38,696 bases of DNA from Acidobacteriota bacterium (GTDB taxonomy: Bacteria > Acidobacteriota > Vicinamibacteria > Vicinamibacterales > CAVVIG01): NCBI GenBank assembly GCA_023265155.1, contig JAHFUL010000012.1:1-38696 (forward strand). Direction: 5' to 3'. Numbering within the stretch: position 1 is the stretch's first letter; every line of letters starts with the position of its first letter. The position numbers and the translations under genes are program-made. Shown here in pieces: positions 1 through 8,955 of this stretch. Under the pieces are notes generated by a model. That model had not been told where the DNA came from, did no database searches, and was given only the letters and a program-made list of their open reading frames with translations.

Positions 1-658
1 CGCGAGACTGGATGCGGCGGTCGACCTGGAGCTTGTCGACTTCGATCTCGAGGATGCCGGCGATGCGGTTGAGACGTTCGACCGGCGAGATGATCTCGAG
101 TAGATTCTGTTTCTCGTCGACGCCCACGAGGAGGTGCGCCGAGATGGTATCGGCGAGCTTGCCGGGGTCGTCCACGCGGACGGCGGCGATCATCGCGTCG
201 TAGTGCAGGTTGTTCGAGAGCTTCACGTACTGCTCGAACAGCGAGACCACGCGGCTCATGGTGCTTTCCGCCTCGCCGCTCGCCTCGCGCTGCTTGGCCA
301 GCACTTTCACGACGACCCGGTAGAACCCCTTGTCTTCCTTCCACTCGACGGCGCGTGCGCGGTCGACGCCCTCGACGAGCACCTTGATATTGCCGTCAGG
401 CAGCTTCAGGCTCTGCACCACGTTGGCGACGCAACCCATGGTGTAAATGTCTTCCGGCCGCGGGTCGTCCACCGACGCATCGTGCTGCGCGGCGAGGAAG
501 ATGCGCTTGTCCTTCAGCAGAGCATGCTCGAGCGCGCGCGTCGAGCTCGGCCGTCCGATGACGAAGGGCATCATCATGTGCGGGAAGACCACCACATCCC
601 GCAGTGGGACGATCGGCAGGGTTTCGTAAACTTCCAACGGGGTCTCCATAGTGGACAT
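1..658 (-). CDS. lon: Lon protease, N-terminal substrate-binding domain (partial, runs off left edge)
   Basis: Reverse-strand translation from ATG at 658: MSTMETPLEVYETLPIVPLRDVVVFPHMMMPFVIGRPSSTRALEHALLKDKRIFLAAQHDA...; open to the window edge, typical Lon N-domain; downstream of clpX. Confidence 0.93.
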   Translation of the reverse strand, partial: MSTMETPLEVYETLPIVPLRDVVVFPHMMMPFVIGRPSSTRALEHALLKDKRIFLAAQHDASVDDPRPEDIYTMGCVANVVQSLKLPDGNIKVLVEGVDRARAVEWKEDKGFYRVVVKVLAKQREASGEAESTMSRVVSLFEQYVKLSNNLHYDAMIAAVRVDDPGKLADTISAHLLVGVDEKQNLLEIISPVERLNRIAGILEIEVDKLQVDRRIQSR

Positions 659-766
659 GGGTGATGGGGTGATGGGGTGATGGAGTGTCGGGGTGATGGG
701 GTGACGAGGAACTTTTCACCCCATCATTCCATCACCCCATCACGCCATCACGCCGTCATCCCGTAT
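659..766. repeat. Degenerate period-8 array (GGTGATGG)n followed by its inverse complement (CCATCACC)n; potential long hairpin filling the clpX-lon gap
   Basis: ggtgatgg ggtgatgg ggtgatgg agtgtcgg ggtgatgg ggtgacga ... ttttcacc ccatcatt ccatcacc ccatcacg ccatcacg ccgtcatc read directly. Confidence 0.9.
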
Positions 767-769
767 TCC

Positions 770-2017
770 TTATCCGGCCTTTTCGATCAAGGTGATGGGC
801 TTGTCCTTCGCCATCACGATGTCGCGGGTAATCATGACTTCGCGGACCTTCTTCTGATTGGGCACCTGATACATGAGGTCCAGCATGAGGTCCTCGATGA
901 TCATCCGGAGCCCGCGGGCGCCGATCTTCCGGTCGAGCGCCAGCTCCGCGATCGCCTCGAGCGCGTCGTCGGTGAAGCGGAGCTTCACGTTCTCGTACTC
1001 GAACAACTTCATGTACTGACGCGTGATGGCGTTGCGCGGTTGCGTGAGGATTTGGACGAGCGCCGGCTTGTCCAGCTCGTGCAGCGTGCCGACGACCGGG
1101 AGGCGTCCCACGAATTCAGGGATGAGGCCGTACTTGATGAGATCCTGCGGCTCGAGCTGCTCGAGCGTGGCGCCGATGTCGCGGTTGCGCAGCGACTTGA
1201 CGTCGGCCCTGAAGCCGAGGGTCTTCTTCCCGACGCGCCGCTCGATCGACTTGTCGAGGCCCACGAAGGCGCCGCCACAGATGAAGAGGATGTTGCTGGT
1301 GTCGACCTGGAAGAATTCCTGGTGCGGGTGCTTTCGCCCGCCCTGGGGGGGAACATTGGCCACCGTCCCCTCGAGGATCTTCAGCAGCGCCTGCTGGACG
1401 CCCTCTCCCGAGACGTCGCGCGTGATCGACGGGTTCTCGTCCTTGCGGCAAATCTTGTCGACCTCGTCGATGTAGATGATGCCCTGCTGGCACTTCTCGA
1501 TGTCCCCGCCGGCGGCCTGCAGCAGCTTGAGGATGATGTTCTCGACGTCTTCGCCGACGTAGCCCGCTTCGGTGAGCGTCGTGGCGTCGACGATCGTGAA
1601 GGGAACCGAGAGCAGCTTCGCCAACGTCTGCGCCAGCAGTGTCTTGCCGGTTCCGGTCGGGCCGATCAGGAGAATGTTCGACTTGGTCAGCTCGATGTCG
1701 TTCCGGCTGCGCGGCTGCTTCTGGATCTCGATGCGCTTGTAATGGTTGTAGACCGCGACGGCGAGCTTCTTCTTGGTCCGCTCCTGGCCGATGACGTACT
1801 CATCGAGGAACTTCTTGATTTCCTGGGGCGTGGGCAGCGAGGAGCGGGTGCCCCGGTTCTCGAACCGGTTGTCGTCGGCGATGATGTCGTTGCACACCTC
1901 GACGCATTCATCACAGATGAACACGGTCGGGCCCGCGATCAGTTTGCGGACATCGTTCTGGTCCTTGTTGCAGAACGAGCAACGCAGAACCTCGGTTTCG
2001 CCGGTTTTTTTCACCAT
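770..2017 (-). CDS. clpX: ATP-dependent Clp protease ATP-binding subunit ClpX
   Basis: 415 aa; N-terminal zinc-binding motif [30 protein letters not shown], Walker [27 protein letters not shown]. Confidence 0.98.
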   Translation of the reverse strand: MVKKTGETEVLRCSFCNKDQNDVRKLIAGPTVFICDECVEVCNDIIADDNRFENRGTRSSLPTPQEIKKFLDEYVIGQERTKKKLAVAVYNHYKRIEIQKQPRSRNDIELTKSNILLIGPTGTGKTLLAQTLAKLLSVPFTIVDATTLTEAGYVGEDVENIILKLLQAAGGDIEKCQQGIIYIDEVDKICRKDENPSITRDVSGEGVQQALLKILEGTVANVPPQGGRKHPHQEFFQVDTSNILFICGGAFVGLDKSIERRVGKKTLGFRADVKSLRNRDIGATLEQLEPQDLIKYGLIPEFVGRLPVVGTLHELDKPALVQILTQPRNAITRQYMKLFEYENVKLRFTDDALEAIAELALDRKIGARGLRMIIEDLMLDLMYQVPNQKKVREVMITRDIVMAKDKPITLIEKAG

Positions 2018-2044
2018 GACCTGTCCATCCGCCGCGCCGGTCGA

Positions 2045-2659
2045 TCAGGCTCTTTTCCGGATGACATCATCAATAATACCGTATTCCTTGCCCTGGTCCG
2101 CCGACATGATGTAATCCCGCTCGGTATCATCCTGGATACGCTTGACGGGCTGTCCGGTATGGTGGACCAGGATGTCGTTGAGGCGCTCGCGCATCCGCAG
2201 GATCTCCCGGGCCGCAATATCAATATCGGTCGCTTGGCCGGCAAGGCCAGACATGAGGGGCTGATGTATGACAATCCGTGAATTTGGGAGGGAAAAGCGC
2301 TTGCCCTTGGCTCCAGACGCGAGCAGAACCGCCGCCATCGAGGCCGCCTGGCCGATGCACAAGGTCTGCACGTCCGGCTTGACGAACTGCATCGTGTCGT
2401 AAATCGCGAGCCCCGCGGTAATCGATCCCCCAGGGCTGTTGATATACAGCAGGATGTCCTTGTCGGGGTCCTCCGCCTCGAGGAACAGCATCTGGGCGAT
2501 CACGAGATTGGCAATCTGATCGTCGATCGGGGTGCCGATGAAGATGATGCTGTCCTTGAGCAGACGCGAGAAAATGTCGTACGCGCGCTCTCCGCGGTTG
2601 GTCTGTTCGACCACCATCGGTACCAGTTGCAGACGCGGGGCGGGAAGCTGGTAGGGCAT
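2045..2659 (-). CDS. clpP: ATP-dependent Clp protease proteolytic subunit ClpP
   Basis: 204 aa; [64 protein letters not shown]. Confidence 0.98.
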   Translation of the reverse strand: MPYQLPAPRLQLVPMVVEQTNRGERAYDIFSRLLKDSIIFIGTPIDDQIANLVIAQMLFLEAEDPDKDILLYINSPGGSITAGLAIYDTMQFVKPDVQTLCIGQAASMAAVLLASGAKGKRFSLPNSRIVIHQPLMSGLAGQATDIDIAAREILRMRERLNDILVHHTGQPVKRIQDDTERDYIMSADQGKEYGIIDDVIRKRA

Positions 2660-2706
2660 AGGCCTGAACGGTTATCGTAATCGATAAAACGCTGTGTTGA
2701 CTGTGC

Positions 2707-4017
2707 TTAAGACTGCGTTGGGGAAGACGAGCGGGGCGACGTCGAAACTTCCGCAATTGTAACACGCGCCATGAGGAAGTCAATCGACTTATCCCGGCGC
2801 AACCCCGCGTAGACGCGTGAGAGTCCGCCTTCTTTTTCGAGCGCCGCCCGCACGGCGACCGGTGTTCGGCCGGTCCGCTCGGCATGGCGCGCGATCTCCT
2901 GCTCCACTTCTTCATCGGTCGGGTCGAAGTGCTCGCGGCGCGCGATTTCGTCGAGCACGATGGCGCTCGCCACCCCTTCGCGCGCCGGCTCGCGCTGACT
3001 CTCGCGGAACGCGTCCCAGTCGATGCCGGCCTGCCGCGGGTCGACGTGCTGATCCATCAGCCGCCGGGTGAAGTCCTCCAGACGCCGATCGATCTCGCGC
3101 TCGACGAGGGAGGCGGGTACTTCGAAGGGCACGCGCGCCGCGAGTTGCTTCATGAGCTCGCCCCGAACGTCGCGCTCGGCCGCGTGCCGCGCCTCGTGCG
3201 CCAAATCCTCACGCACCCTTGCCCGGAGCGCGCTGAGCGTCTCGAATTCCCCAAGGTCCTTCGCGAATTCATCGTCGAGGTCCGGCAGCACCCGCCGCTT
3301 GAGGTGCTTGACGTACGCCGTGTACGAGACATCGCTTCCGGCCAGCTCACTGATGGCGTAGTCCGGGGGATAGTGAATCGAGAACGTCTTCGTGGCGCCC
3401 GGTTCGAGGCCGAGCAGCTGCTCGTCGAAGCCGGGCGGGTTCGCCGTCGATCCGAGGTCGATGTTGACGTTCTGATGGCTGTCGCCCTCGCCTTTGGCCG
3501 TCCGGCGCTCCAGGTCGAGCGTCACCGTGTCGCCATCGATGACACCGCGTCCCTCGATCGGCTCGTGCCGGCCGGCCCGTTCGCGAAGCCTCCGGAGCGC
3601 CTCGTCAACCGCTGCCTCTTCCACCTGGGGCGACGGCCGCCGCAGCGAGATCGTCGCGTAGTCGCCGGGCTCGAACGCCGGCACCGTGTCGAACGATGCG
3701 GTGAAGGTCAGCGCCCGTCCTTCCTCGACCGTGACGTCCCGGATATCGGGGGTGTCCACCGGCTCGACCCCGCGCTCCCGCATCGCGTCGTCCACCGCGC
3801 GAGGAATGAGCTCGTGCGCGACGTCGTGCAGGATCTGATCCTTGAATCGCTGCTTGATCACGCGCGCCGGCGCCTTCCCGGGACGGAAACCGGGAATGCG
3901 GGCCTTGCGCGAATAATCCCGCGCGACACGGTCGATTTGCGCATCGACCACGTCGCTGGGGATCTCGACGCGAAGGTTCTTGCGGGTCTCGTTGACGTCG
4001 ATGAGATCGGCTTTCAT
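2707..4017 (-). CDS. tig: Trigger factor (ribosome-associated peptidyl-prolyl isomerase)
   Basis: 436 aa; ribosome-binding motif region ARIPGFRPGKAPARVIKQRF; gene order tig-clpP-clpX-lon. Confidence 0.96.
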   Translation of the reverse strand: MKADLIDVNETRKNLRVEIPSDVVDAQIDRVARDYSRKARIPGFRPGKAPARVIKQRFKDQILHDVAHELIPRAVDDAMRERGVEPVDTPDIRDVTVEEGRALTFTASFDTVPAFEPGDYATISLRRPSPQVEEAAVDEALRRLRERAGRHEPIEGRGVIDGDTVTLDLERRTAKGEGDSHQNVNIDLGSTANPPGFDEQLLGLEPGATKTFSIHYPPDYAISELAGSDVSYTAYVKHLKRRVLPDLDDEFAKDLGEFETLSALRARVREDLAHEARHAAERDVRGELMKQLAARVPFEVPASLVEREIDRRLEDFTRRLMDQHVDPRQAGIDWDAFRESQREPAREGVASAIVLDEIARREHFDPTDEEVEQEIARHAERTGRTPVAVRAALEKEGGLSRVYAGLRRDKSIDFLMARVTIAEVSTSPRSSSPTQS

Positions 4018-4020
4018 GCC

Positions 4021-4143
4021 GTTGTCAGTTTTCAGCTTTCCGCTTTCGGCTTTCGGCGTTCAGTATTCGGCTTTCAGTTATCAGCTCTCGAGAACCGTCC
4101 GTCGGCAGGCGGCGTTGAAAGCCGAGAGCCGACAGCCGAGAGC
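4021..4143. repeat. Degenerate period-7 array (GCTTTCG/GTTTTCA)n followed by inverse-complement heptads (GCCGAGA)n; inverted-array hairpin
   Basis: gttgtca gttttca gctttcc gctttcg gctttcg gcgttca gtattcg gctttca gttatca gctctcg ... tgaaagc cgagagc cgacagc cgagagc. Confidence 0.85.
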
Positions 4144-4149
4144 TCCGTG

Positions 4150-4236
4150 TGGTGCGAAAGGGGGGAGTCGAACCCCCAAAGCCTTTCGGCTACCGGATCC
4201 TAAGTCCGGCGCGTCTGCCAGTTCCGCCACTTTCGC
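4150..4236 (-). tRNA. tRNA-Leu (anticodon UAG), CCA encoded
   Basis: Reverse complement GCGAAAGTGGCGGAACTGGCAGACGCGCCGGACTTAGGATCCGGTAGCCGAAAGGCTTTGGGGGTTCGACTCCCCCCTTTCGCACCA: 7-bp acceptor GCGAAAG/CTTTCGC, anticodon stem CCGGA/TCCGG with TAG in the loop, long variable arm, GGTTCGA T-loop. Confidence 0.95.
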
Positions 4237-4315
4237 ATGGTGTCCGGGGCGCCGAGAGGATTCTGTCAGCGTAGCACGATGCCCGGCAGTCAGGCGACCC
4301 CATCGATGTTCGTGA

Positions 4316-4727
4316 TCATCGATCGCCCCGCCGTTGCGTCGCCGCTGGCGGGCGCAGCGGGTTGAAGCGACGATCGCGCACGTCGTCATAGTGCGCCTCG
4401 CCGCGCCGCGCATGTGCGGTCGCCAGCTCTTTCAGCGTCGCCGCGATCGCATCAGGATCATCGCGCACGCGTCGGTAGCAGCCGATCAGGTCGGGATTTC
4501 GAATCGACCAGGATGACCTCGTGGTCGTGGAGCCGGCCGGTCCGCTGCAAATCCAAGAAGACGGCGCCGCTGCCGAGGAGCGGTTCGATGTAACGGTTGA
4601 ACTGACGTGGGTAGAACCGCCGCAGGTGGGGGAGCAGCTGGCGCCTGCCACCAGCCCATTTGAGGAGTGGCTGCAGGCTGAGGCCCGCCCTCCTGTCGCT
4701 CATCCGACGTCCTGATTGATACACCAT
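4316..4727 (-). pseudogene. Dam/D12-class DNA adenine methyltransferase remnant (frameshifted and C-terminally truncated)
   Basis: Frame 1 LSLQPLLKWAGGRRQLLPHLRRFYPRQFNRYIEPLLGSGAVFLDLQRTGRLHDHEVILVDS, then frame 2 NPDLIGCYRRVRDDPDAIAATLKELATAHARRGEAHYDDVRDRRFNPLR; the join lies near 4500 and the downstream catalytic portion is absent. Confidence 0.78.
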
Positions 4728-4931
4728 GAGAGACCGATAAGAGATGTGATGCCTTGCCGAAGTTGAAGTTGACTCTAATACATTGTAGAAACTGAACTTA
4801 GCAAGAGTGAATCGCTGGCGACCGTAGTCGCATGTGGTTCATGGCGACCTCGTCAGAGCGCCCCAAGCCGCGTCCGTACCCTGTAAGTGACGGGGCGAAG
4901 CTGTATCAACCAAACCCTTACCGGACTTTTC

Positions 4932-5930
4932 ATGGCGGCTCATAGTCAACCTGCTCGGCTTCTCACGACCCCACCGGCAGCCTCCGTGGAGCTCATTGGC
5001 CGCTCGGCAGCCATTGGTCGCATTCAGGAGCTCGTCCGGCGGGCCGCCGCGCTCGAGAGCGCCGTGCTGCTCGTAGCAGAACCTGGCATCGACGTCGAAT
5101 CGGTCGCTCGAGAGCTGCACATCCGAAGCCGCCCGCCGAGTGCGCCCTGGGTAGTGGCCGATTGCGCGAGCCTGGGGCCGCAACTCGACCTGAAGCTGTT
5201 CGGCGCTCCCGGTCCCGCGCAGAGCGATCTTGAATCGATCTCAGACGACAGCCTCATCGCCGGCGCTCGCGGCGGGACGTTGTTCCTCAGGGACGTGACA
5301 GAGCTGCCCTCGAGTCTTCAGACACGACTCGCGCGCATTGTTCGCGACGGCGAGGCACGGATTCAGGGTCAACCGGTCCTCACCGAGCTCCGCCTCGTCG
5401 CGGGCGCGTTGCCGTCCATCGACGCCGACGTTCACGAACATCGCTTCAGGCCGGACCTGTTCCGCCGTCTCGCCGCGACACGGATCGATCTGCCGCCGCT
5501 TCGCGATCGTCTGGCCGACGTGCCGGCTCTCGTCGAGCGGATCCTGCACGATGTGTGTGCGGCCAGTGGCTCGGCGCCCCGGGCTTTCACGCAGGCCGCG
5601 GTCGCGCTGCTGGCGGCGCTGGCGTGGCCCGGCAACCTCGCGGAGCTACGCGGTGCAATTGAGCGTGTGGTGGCACGAGCCCGGGAGGACGTGATTCAGG
5701 TCGAGCAGGTGCTCCCCGCCTTGCAACTCGAACGCGCGCTCGCCTCGTTTGTTCCGACCGGGAACCTGCGCGAGGCGCGTATGCGGTTCGAGCGGAGCTA
5801 CATCGCCGCGGTCCTTCAGCATCACGGGTGGCGGATGGCGGACGCCGCTCAGACGCTTGGAATCCAGCGTCCGAACCTGTACAGAAAAGCCCGTCAGCTC
5901 GGTATTTCCGTCGCGCGCGCCACCGAATAG
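4932..5930 (+). CDS. NtrC-type sigma54-activator-like regulator with degenerate AAA+ motifs and C-terminal Fis-type HTH
   Basis: GGTLFLRDVTELPSSLQTRLARIVRDGE, FRPDLFRRLAATRIDLPPLRDRLADVPAL, WPGNLAELRGAIERVV and HTH-like MADAAQTLGIQRPNLYRKARQLGI align with NtrC-family proteins. ATG 4932 preferred over the in-frame 4887 start. Confidence 0.82.
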   Translation: MAAHSQPARLLTTPPAASVELIGRSAAIGRIQELVRRAAALESAVLLVAEPGIDVESVARELHIRSRPPSAPWVVADCASLGPQLDLKLFGAPGPAQSDLESISDDSLIAGARGGTLFLRDVTELPSSLQTRLARIVRDGEARIQGQPVLTELRLVAGALPSIDADVHEHRFRPDLFRRLAATRIDLPPLRDRLADVPALVERILHDVCAASGSAPRAFTQAAVALLAALAWPGNLAELRGAIERVVARAREDVIQVEQVLPALQLERALASFVPTGNLREARMRFERSYIAAVLQHHGWRMADAAQTLGIQRPNLYRKARQLGISVARATE

Positions 5931-5946
5931 CCAGGATGTGGAACAC

Positions 5947-6810
5947 ATGAACCTCTCAGCCTTCACTCTCAGCCTCCTCCTGGTACCGCCGGCGACGACG
6001 GCAGCATTTCAAACGGCGACCACGACCGCCGCGCTTCCCCAGAGTCCGGTCGAATCGAGAGCTCCTTTGTCGGCCACGTACAGGATTGGCCTGGAGGATG
6101 AGATCAGGCTCGTCGTGGTTGGTGACGAGCAGCTGACCAACGTCTTCCGCGTGCAGTCGGACGGCGGTATCACGCTTCCTTATCTGAATACCGTCGCGGC
6201 TCAGGGACTCACCGCCATCGAGCTGCAGGAGCGCATTCGCGCGGCGCTGGCGAAGGACTTTTTCCGGGATCCTCTGGTGCGGGTCGAAGTCAGCAAATAT
6301 GGCAGCCAGTTCGTGATCGTTCAGGGTGAGGTGCGCCTGCCGCAACGACTCGCCATGACGGGACCGATGACACTGATGGAGGCCTTGTCGGCCGCCGGGT
6401 CGTGGACCCCCAACGCGAGCAGCGTGGTGACCGTCGCGAGGAAACCACCAGCCGCGAGCTCCGGCGTCCAGCAGGACTTCGAAATTTCCAGAATCAATCT
6501 GGATGATCTGAGTCACGGCGTGGCCAATACCAACATTTCCCTCGTCGGCGGCGACATCATTACGGTACCGAAGGCCGAGACGATCTTCGTTCAGGGAAAA
6601 GTCAAGAACGTCGGCGTGTACAACTGGGAGCCCGGCCTTACGGTGCAACAGGCGATCACGAAGGCCGGAGGCACCGACGACAAAGGCAGAAACACCGGCA
6701 TCAAGATCACGCGCCTCGTGGATGGCAAGAACAAGGAGATCGCAGTGAAGCAGCTCACGGACCTGGTGCAACCCAACGACATCATCGTCGTTCCTCAGCG
6801 TCGTTTCTGA
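5947..6810 (+). CDS. Polysaccharide export protein (Wza-like, Poly_export plus SLBB domains), secreted
   Basis: N-terminal signal-like segment; YRIGLEDEIRLVVVGDEQLTNVFRVQSDGGITLPYLNTVAAQGLTAIELQERIRAAL; SLBB-like IFVQGKVKNVGVYNWEPGLTVQQAITKAGG; C-terminal VQPNDIIVVPQRRF. Confidence 0.9.
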   Translation: MNLSAFTLSLLLVPPATTAAFQTATTTAALPQSPVESRAPLSATYRIGLEDEIRLVVVGDEQLTNVFRVQSDGGITLPYLNTVAAQGLTAIELQERIRAALAKDFFRDPLVRVEVSKYGSQFVIVQGEVRLPQRLAMTGPMTLMEALSAAGSWTPNASSVVTVARKPPAASSGVQQDFEISRINLDDLSHGVANTNISLVGGDIITVPKAETIFVQGKVKNVGVYNWEPGLTVQQAITKAGGTDDKGRNTGIKITRLVDGKNKEIAVKQLTDLVQPNDIIVVPQRRF

Positions 6811-8699
6811 TGTGCGGATTTGCCGGCCTCGTGCGATCGGACCATCCGATCGAGGGTTCGGCCGCTCTTGCCGGGCGGCTGGACGGGGCCCTTGCCCACC
6901 GCGGACCGGACGGCGGAGGCCGCTGGGTTTCTGCAGATGGCCGGGCGCTCCTCGTGCACCGGCGGCTCGCCATCATCGACCCGGGGCCTGACGGCGCCCA
7001 GCCGATGGCGACGCCCGACGGCAGCTATCAGCTCGTTTTCAATGGCGAGGTCTACAACTATCGCGAGCTGCGTCGCGACCTCGAATCGCGCGGCGAGCGC
7101 TTTGTCACCTCGAGCGATACCGAAGTGCTCCTGCGGCTCGTCGTGCGGGGCGGCCCGGTGTCGCTTTCGAGGGTTCGCGGCATGTTCGCGCTGGCGTGCT
7201 GGAGCGAGCGCGATCAATCGCTCCTGCTGGCGCGCGACCGCTTTGGCATCAAGCCGCTCTACGTCGCGGCCGCGTCGGACGAGATCGCTTTTTCGTCCGA
7301 GCTCTCCGCGTTGACCACGGCAGGTCTCGTCGATCGCCGGCCGTCGCCGGCGGGTGTCCTGGCATTTCTGTCGTGGGGCAGCGTTCCCTCACCGCTCACG
7401 TGGCTGCGCGGCGTGGAGTCGCTGGCGCCCGGCAGCTGGCGCCGTTGGGAGCGCGAGGGGCGGGATGAGCGCGGCGAGTTCGCCGACACGCGCGCTGCGT
7501 ACGGGTCGCACGCGCGGCCGGCATCGACGTCGGCGCTGCGCGAAGCGACCGGCGTCGCCGTGCGCGAGAGCGTGGCGGCGCATCTGGTGGCCGACGTGCC
7601 GGTCGGCGTGTTCCTCTCCGGCGGAATCGACTCCGGCGCGATCGTGTCGGCAGCGATCAGTGCAGGCGCCACGAATCTTCAGACGTTCACCGTCGGTTTC
7701 GAGGACAGCGGTGCGAACGGTTCAGAGATTCCGCACTCCCGAATCGTGGCGCGGGCATTTCGAACCGACCATCACGAGTTGACCGTCGACGGCTCCGATG
7801 TGGCCGCAGATTTCCCCCGGCTGCTCGCGCACCTCGATCAACCCTCGATCGATGGTGTCAACAGTTTCTATGTCGCCAGGGCGGTGGCACAGACCGGGAT
7901 CAAGGCGGTACTGTCCGGGGCCGGCGGCGACGAATTGTTCGGCGGCTATCCCTCGTTCACGCGGGTTCCGCGCGCCATGATGGCGAAGCGGATCGCGGGT
8001 CCGATGTGGCCGGGACTCTCGACGCTTGGGAACCTGATGGTCTCGGCCCGCCTCCGTCCCAGATGGCGCCACTTTGCGGGAGCCAACGGCAGTGTGGCCG
8101 AAGTCTACCGCGTGCAGCGGGGATTCCTGATGCCTGAGGAGATCGCTCGGCTGGCCGGCCCGGCGCTCGTCGACCGAGCGGTGATGCGCGAAGCCACGGA
8201 AGCACTGAGTGCTGCGGAAGAACGACTGCTGGCACCGATTGGCAGCGAGTCGGTCACGGCCTCGATTGCCCGGCTCGAGACCCGGCTGTATCTCGGTTCG
8301 CAGCTCTTGCGGGACATGGACGTCATGGCCATGGCGCACGGTCTCGAGGTCCGCGTGCCGTTCGTCGATCACGAGCTTCTCGCCACCATCTGGCCCGCAC
8401 TCGGGTCCCGTCCGGAGCTGCAGCGACACAAGCGTCTCCTCTTCGAAACCCTCGCGTCCCCCTTGCCACAGTCCATCGTCAGTCGTCCAAAGCACGGGTT
8501 CACGCTCCCGTTCGAGAAGTGGCTCGGCGGCGCGCTTGCCCCGATTGTCCGGGACGGAATGCACCAGCTGGGCGCCGACGGCTGGCTCGCGTCAGGCGTG
8601 CCGGACCGGGTCTGGCGCAGCTGGCAGGACGGCACGTCGCACTGGACCCGGCCCTGGGGTCTCGGCGTCCTGGGACACTTTCTGAAGGGGGCTCGATAG
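6810..8699 (+). CDS. asnB: Asparagine synthase (glutamine-hydrolysing) family amidotransferase
   Basis: 629 aa; MCGFAGLV (catalytic Cys2), HRGPDGGG, FNGEVYNYRELR, SGGIDSGAIV, LSGAGGDELFGGYP. Confidence 0.93.
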   Translation: MCGFAGLVRSDHPIEGSAALAGRLDGALAHRGPDGGGRWVSADGRALLVHRRLAIIDPGPDGAQPMATPDGSYQLVFNGEVYNYRELRRDLESRGERFVTSSDTEVLLRLVVRGGPVSLSRVRGMFALACWSERDQSLLLARDRFGIKPLYVAAASDEIAFSSELSALTTAGLVDRRPSPAGVLAFLSWGSVPSPLTWLRGVESLAPGSWRRWEREGRDERGEFADTRAAYGSHARPASTSALREATGVAVRESVAAHLVADVPVGVFLSGGIDSGAIVSAAISAGATNLQTFTVGFEDSGANGSEIPHSRIVARAFRTDHHELTVDGSDVAADFPRLLAHLDQPSIDGVNSFYVARAVAQTGIKAVLSGAGGDELFGGYPSFTRVPRAMMAKRIAGPMWPGLSTLGNLMVSARLRPRWRHFAGANGSVAEVYRVQRGFLMPEEIARLAGPALVDRAVMREATEALSAAEERLLAPIGSESVTASIARLETRLYLGSQLLRDMDVMAMAHGLEVRVPFVDHELLATIWPALGSRPELQRHKRLLFETLASPLPQSIVSRPKHGFTLPFEKWLGGALAPIVRDGMHQLGADGWLASGVPDRVWRSWQDGTSHWTRPWGLGVLGHFLKGAR

Positions 8700-8700
8700 C

Positions 8701-8955
8701 ATGAACGCCCGGGGTGTTCTGAAGACGGCGCTCATCGGATCGGTGGACGCGCCGACCAGCCGTCACACGGCGTTGCTGCCGAGTGACGCTCGTGACGACC
8801 GATTGATCGTCGAGCTCGACGCACCGTATCGAATCGACACCACGTCACTCGTCATCGAATTGTTCACCGCGGATGCGCGCTTCCGCCGGCTGCTCACCGA
8901 TCGCGAGCTCGGCGACTTCATCACGTGTGTCGCGGTCAGACGCGAACAGGCATGA
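8701..8955 (+). CDS. Small hypothetical protein (84 aa)
   Basis: ATG 1 nt after the asnB stop; stop overlaps the permease start as ATGA; no family recognised. Confidence 0.55.
   Translation: MNARGVLKTALIGSVDAPTSRHTALLPSDARDDRLIVELDAPYRIDTTSLVIELFTADARFRRLLTDRELGDFITCVAVRREQA

Noticed and set aside
677-2281. 534-aa plus-strand ORF opposite clpX/clpP
   Set aside because: Antisense shadow ORF of high-GC coding DNA; the minus-strand products ClpX and ClpP are unmistakable.
4150-4727. tRNA-Leu as an integration site for a mobile island containing the methylase remnant
   Set aside because: The remnant lies on the tRNA 5' side, no duplicated tRNA 3' end (attR-like) was seen, and no integrase is present.
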